Shown one piece after another: positions 59,221 through 64,000 of a stretch of 64,000 nucleotides of DNA. The notes beneath the pieces were generated by a model, which was not told the origin of the DNA, did not search any database, and was given only the letters and a program-made list of their open reading frames with translations. The DNA comes from Fomes fomentarius (lineage: Eukaryota; Basidiomycota; Agaricomycetes; Polyporales; Polyporaceae), in NCBI GenBank assembly GCA_022606135.1, contig JABYQN010000005.1, positions 1,302,001 through 1,366,000 of the forward strand, in the 5' to 3' direction. Position 1 is the first letter of the stretch; each line of letters opens with the position of its first letter. The translations under genes and the position numbers were made by a program.

Positions 59221-62013
59221 TAGAGAGAATCTCAACGGTGTCTTGATACCGGTACCTCGTTCCGGGTGTGCAATCACTATTCGCCATTGCCGCTTTCATC
59301 TGCCCTCGCAACTCACGAACGATCGACAAAGCTCCGTTGCGATCGCAGGCCGAAGAAAGCTGCGAGGTTGTTTCCGATGTCGGGTACGCCTTATGCACAA
59401 TCATGCATGTCCACTGTCACTTTAGAACAATTGTTCAATAGGAATCTTGCACGCACAAGTCTGTGTGCGAGCCTCCTGCAACGTCACCGACCATGACGGA
59501 CGAGTCGGAAGCATGTGAAAAGGTATCCGTTCGCTACTAACCATGTAAGAGTGAGACGTATCGGGCAACGACAGATTATCGCCGCCAGTCCATAAGGAGG
59601 TTCGACAAGACTATTCATGCAAGTCCAGTCGTGGCAACACCATCGTCGAACCTCTGTTCGGAAGACCGGTCCAGAGAAAGTCCATGCTGGGAGACAATGG
59701 TCGCGTAGGCCAGCATATGCAATTGATGCGCCACTCTTCCTCCTGATAACACTTCCAGCGTGCCAAGGACATCTGCGTGTACGGTTCCACCTTCATCATA
59801 CAGCTGTCAGAGATGCATGCCTCCATATCATGACGCCCTGTCGGCCGCGCATCATCGCTCCTGTCTGTGAATGATTGCGGCTTTTTTGACGACATGGTGA
59901 GTCTTATATGATTGCTAACGTCGCGGTTGCTGTCATGCTGATTGTCGGTGCGGACTGCAAAGGTTCCCTTCGAACATCGGATGACGAAAGCATTGTCGGC
60001 ATTCATGGTCCACCGTAGTGTAGACCGGAATGACGAGCTAGCCAAGTGCACTCGTCCCTCCTCTATTCATCCGAGATGACTCCCTTGCAATTTGATATAC
60101 CCTAGTATTCAATACTCAAACATTGACCGACCGCGGGACCTCCGAAGTCGATCCAAGGACTAGTGCCATCCCCATCGGAGTAGACATCATCCGGACTCAG
60201 GCAATAGATTTCCGTTTGTAACGCACGCGGGACGAAGGCATCGCGCTCCACTACACGATTCAACTCGCTTCCACCAAGACTTCACGCAATGCGGCGCATC
60301 TATCTACGTCTTCTCATAATGTTCAGCCCGCCGAGATTGACACAAAGGTTGAGCTAGGTGTCGAAGTGCCAGCAGGTTCAAGAGGAGTTGCTCCACCGGG
60401 CGAGATGTCATGACATGTACTGCGGACATTAGTAGCACCGTGGATGGGAAGAGCTTAGAATCGGTTCAATAAGCTAGATTACCTGGTCAGAAATATTGAT
60501 GCATGTTCAGGAAGACTAGTAGTAGATGGTCTGCATGCTGGGCAGCTGTGCTCGGGTGCTCTGTCAGACAGCGGATCATATGCGGGATCAATCTAGCGCC
60601 CGTCGCCAACTGGCAAACCGCGATCTGAAGTTATGACTGGGACTATCCATTCAAAGCTCTTTCAAACAGCTTGTTGCCCGCCTCTTCCTCGAATAGCTCG
60701 CTGCATACCATACCCTGAGGTCTATGCCGGTGCCATAGACGTCAGGGTACGTAACGGTCACGGCCGTTGGGCGGTGCACAGTGGGAGGCGCTCTCAACCG
60801 AGACAACCACATCCACATTAGTGGACGACGACTGAGGTAAGTCATCCAGACCCTTGACAATAACACTTCTTCTCATCGATTGGCATATACTCGGCTCTAT
60901 ATAGACAACCGATCATATCTACAGCGTCCGTTACAGCTGTGGGAGAGGCGAATGCCATGGGAAAAGACTTGACTGTCTCTGAGATTGCCAAGTCCATAGC
61001 CTGGTGCCTCCAATCGTTGAACGATATGTCATGTAGTATGAACTAAGATACGGGAGGCTCATTGTCCTTCCTTCTAGGCGTTGGGCGTTCCTCCTGGACC
61101 ACGGCGTGCCCTCCGAAAGCCATCATCACCCCCAGCTGATCAGTGACAACGACAACTTGACATCAGCTGAAGTCGGAGTCGACGATGTACCTTCGGGAGT
61201 CTGTAGATCTGCATCGACCTCAATGTGGTTGGTCCACAGCGAGACACTTCTTTGTGCGCCAAGGCGTTCTCGAGATCTGATGAGTGTTCCGGTCTTCATG
61301 GACATGTCCATTGTCCACGCTCGGCGGTGGGGTTCTACACATCCGGCGGGAAACGTACCGCGGCGTTCTTATTTCTCAAAATAATCTTGCAGCATCACAA
61401 CAATGTTGACATGATCCGCGGCAGGAAAGGGCCAAAAGCCAAGTATGGTGAGTCAGATCAAACTTTGCCAGAACGGTCTTTTCAAACTCTCATCGCTTCG
61501 CCTTTACGTTACCCCTATACAGATTGTCACCGGCGGTGTCTAGGATTGTCAAAAGACACGCGCGCGCACCGAGAATGCCGGAGAAATAAATCTACGCGCT
61601 GCCGTGGAGAGCGGTCGTGGGGTCGTGCATGCAGCCTGTTTATTCCTCGTTGACGTGAGTCCCACGGCGCCTAGAGAGGCTGGCGCTGACAAACTTTCGT
61701 AAGAGAGTCACCGTTCCTCCCTTGGATAGGAACCGGACCCTCTCGATTGTGAGCACCGGAACGAGCAGCTCTCAGACCTTGATTGTCGGGCCTGCAGCGG
61801 CGTTTTCCATCGTCTCACGGTTTACGCCCGAATGCGGATTTTTCCAGTTCCCACCACAGATGCAGCGTGCGCCTATCTTGCAATGTTGGTTCGCTTCTAT
61901 CCTGGAGGCCTTCCAATTGCCTATCCCATGCTTCCCAGTTTATATTTGCCAAACCGAGCTCCAATCGTAATCTGTCCGCTGGTGTCAACGCCAAGAGCAG
62001 TCGATCACGTTCT

Positions 62014-62019
62014 TATAAA
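62014..62019 (+). promoter_or_regulatory. TATA box of the Zn2Cys6 gene
   Basis: Canonical TATAAA, 63 bases before the ATG at 62077. Confidence 0.6.
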
Positions 62020-62076
62020 GTCGCCCCGGGAAGTTCGTCGGGGTTCATTTCCACCCCTCCCCTCCTTTCATTAAGC

Positions 62077-63620
62077 ATGTCTACAGAGATCACTGCTGCT
62101 GCGAAGAAGAGAACCTCCGCTGCCTCCCCGAAGCGCACCTCTGAGGATGATCATCGACGTAAGTGCTTCGACCCCCCCCTTCTCTCCGTGCTCACGCTTG
62201 AGCAGGCAAGCGTCGCAATCGTCCTACCCAGTCGTGCCTCAACTGCCACACGTCGAAACGGATGGTATGTGTGTGCGCGCGGTCTGTACGATCGGTGATT
62301 TCCTGACCAACGGCCTTCGTCAGTGTGACCGTCAGCGCCCATGTGGCCGATGCACCCAGCTGGGATTGGTAAGACCAACCCTTATTCTCTACATAAAATA
62401 GTTACCTCATCTATTTTTATCAGACGGGCCTTTGTGTCTACGAAGTCGACAACCCTTCTCAACGGTAAGCAACTTGTTCAGCGACGCAAGAGTAGAACCC
62501 AGCATTAACTTGGTGCGCAGTGTGAATGCACAAGACGAAGCAAGTCGATTAAAGAAACGCGTAGCTGAACTGGAGAGCATAATTCGTGAGGTGCGCGTCC
62601 CGCAATACCGCCTGTGCATCGCCCTCGATTCGCCGCTTATCGACTTATGCTGCAGCTGAAGAACAAACCGCACCCGCGTTGGGCGGCGTCCGGACAGTCC
62701 ACCGCCGATAACGACTCGACGAGCAGCTCTGTAGCCGAAGAGTTTGGCGACAGCGAGTCCTCCAAAGCTGATGCGGGAGCCTCTTCACCACAACCAAAGT
62801 CCCCTGGTAGCTTCCGTATGGCTACTCCGTCATCGTCTACTGTTATGATGGACCTGCCGCCCTATTCTTCGGGCTCTTCCGCTGTTGGAAGCCCATCTCC
62901 CCTCAACACGCCTTCACCTATGCCTCAATCCCCCGTTGACCTCTATCTTCGCTCTGGCACTGATACTGTGGCATCCCTTCTCAACTCTGATTACGACTTA
63001 TCCAGTCTCCTTGCATCTTATCAGTCTTCCGGTGGGGTCTCAGTCGATGACGCCCTTTTCGGAGACATGCTGGACCCCCTCGCCCCTCACTCCCCCGACA
63101 GTTGTGCCAATCACCGGGCCGACGACCACTGTGGGTGTCTGCATGACCACACCAGTTACAGCACCGTGCTCGAATTGTCTCTGCGTCTCCGGCGCGCTAC
63201 GGAAATCCTTTCACGATATGCCAAGCATACCCCACGGTCTGACTGCAAAGTTCACAAGGGTATCTCAGAGCTCGACAGATTTACTACGTAAGTGGCATAA
63301 CACGCGAAGGTGTTCTTTGCTACTGATTGGCTAAAACTTTGCCGGGTCATAGGTCCGCGTTGGGCAATGTCGTCTCACCTCCCGAACCTATCCCTTCTCA
63401 GAACCTGACTCAGGCCACGTCCATAGCCCCGAGCACGGTTTTTCCAGGGCATCCTCCATATACGGACACACGTCCTTCACTAGTCATACCACCTGGCTCC
63501 TTGTCTTCGCATCCCATCCAGTCTCCTCGTGCATGGGACTTCAAGCAGGCGCAGGCCGCTTCGTACCCCAGCCCTCCATGGGAAGATGCCTTCATGTCGT
63601 GGGAGCCCCTTAGGCACTAG
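62077..63620 (+). CDS. Zn2Cys6 (GAL4-type) transcription factor
   Basis: Nuclear DNA-binding regulator of about 390 residues. After a basic stretch (DDHRRKRRNRPTQ) the zinc cluster is spliced from three exons: SCLNCHTSKRM, CDRQRPCGRCTQLGL, and TGLCVYEVDNPSQR, giving C-x2-C-x6-C-x5-C-x2-C-x8-C. A short coiled coil follows (DEASRLKKRVAELESIIREV) for dimer formation. The middle is Ser/Pro-rich (STVMMDLPPYSSGSSAVGSP), with acidic-hydrophobic patches SDYDLSSLLASYQ and DDALFGDMLDPL that look like activation segments. A C-terminal block, CGCLHDHTSYSTVLELSLRL with ATEILSRYAKH and SELDRFTT, is shared by a subset of basidiomycete Zn2Cys6 factors. The large fungal-specific TF domain is absent. Target genes are unknown. 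Confidence 0.9.
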
Positions 63621-64000
63621 GTCAGTGGCCGATGGACGAACTGTGATTGTCAAAGATAGAGAGAGCCCAGAGCTTGAGATCTTGTCATTATCTTATAACT
63701 TGTGTTTGGTCAAGGACATCCCGTTACCCTCAGTGTATGTTACGGTCTATGAATGCCGCGGAACTTGTATTTGTGTATTTAGATCGGTACACAAACGATA
63801 CCATCAAATCGTGATCTTAGCCTCGATCGGTAGATCGCACTACTTATGACGACTTAGTGCCAAGCGAGAGTGTGTATTGGTGTAGGGCAGCACGTGATGA
63901 ATGGACCATGAGCTTGTGCATCACAATGAGTACCTGAGATCAAAAGCTATGCATACGTTTGCCGGTGGGATTTTCCGAGTGTTTGAAAGGGTCCGTGGCT
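63621..64000. other. Window end, no gene seen
   Basis: 3' flank of the Zn2Cys6 gene. A plus-strand frame to 63849 continues past the stop in another frame and has no domain character. Confidence 0.5.

Larger units (their letters stand above)
57590..62076. other. 4.5-kb stretch without a supportable gene
   Basis: No domain, splice-consistent coding exon, transposase, reverse transcriptase, LTR or tRNA was recognised on either strand. The longest frame (59611-60051, minus, 146 codons) looks random in composition. A protein-like minus-strand fragment, EEVHWGVVIEGREQKLASCY, lies near 58800-58920 without partners. The region may be regulatory, carry non-coding RNA, or hold an old degraded element. 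Confidence 0.5.

Noticed and set aside
59611..60051. 146-codon minus-strand frame in the gene-poor region
   Set aside because: Composition resembles random translation, with many Cys, Met, Trp and Arg, and no motif; no TATA or splice partners.

Overview
The window is a piece of nuclear genome from a filamentous basidiomycete, most likely a wood- or litter-decaying agaricomycete. The evidence is dense genes on both strands with many 50-60 nt GT-AG introns, an AA9 lytic polysaccharide monooxygenase, a tandem pair of fungal-type cytochromes P450, a Zn2Cys6 regulator, and divergent but recognisable orthologues of yeast housekeeping genes. No CRISPR, prokaryotic operon, rRNA, tRNA or intact transposon was seen. 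Gene spans run from start codon to stop codon and include introns. Splice sites were read by eye, so internal exon edges are good where a protein motif anchors them and weaker in disordered regions.

Layout, left to right. 1-858 (+): C-terminal part of a WRNIP1/Mgs1 AAA ATPase. 1122-6533 (-): a very long SUV39/Clr4-type histone H3K9 methyltransferase. 7137-8240 (-): AA9 LPMO. 8832-9587 (-): PRKRIP1-like. 9883-10946 (-): NSA2 ribosome biogenesis factor, divergent from YIP1 at 11148-12143 (+). 12753-15112 (+): cytochrome P450, followed by a decayed tandem copy at 15926-17263. 17460-28501 (-): a giant FMP27/Hobbit-type bridge-like lipid transfer protein. 28877-29129 (+): twin-CX9C complex I assembly factor. 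29239-30158 (-): DUF1746 (Dsc4-like) membrane protein. 30532-33880 (+): a nuclear helical protein, possibly Nse6/SLF2-like.

The right half continues with a small orphan protein (34348-34705, -), a kinase-like orphan (35135-35974, -), a membrane-anchored double amidohydrolase (36631-40648, +), RMT2 arginine methyltransferase (40927-42402, +), an unnamed two-span membrane protein (42930-44152, +), the TRAPP subunit BET5 (44647-45469, -), a DHA2-type MFS transporter (46126-48546, +), a coding-like but unresolved minus-strand stretch (48829-49948), the FUN30/SMARCAD1 remodeler (50655-54697, -), a divergent mitochondrial carrier (56373-57589, +), about 4.5 kb without a supportable gene, and a Zn2Cys6 transcription factor (62077-63620, +).

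The genes do not form one pathway. Several touch chromatin or genome stability (WRNIP1, SUV39, FUN30, possibly Nse6-like) and several touch membrane traffic or lipid transfer (YIP1, BET5, FMP27, Dsc4-like), but most are ordinary single-copy genes. The most notable observations are a series of SUMO-interacting-like motifs in the disordered N-terminal part of the H3K9 methyltransferase, with an unresolved frame change between two of them; extreme micro-exons in NSA2 and in the SET domain; a GC-AG intron in BET5; and a P450 pair in which the apparently intact copy has lost the usual arginine of the heme-cysteine motif while the other copy has been dismantled.
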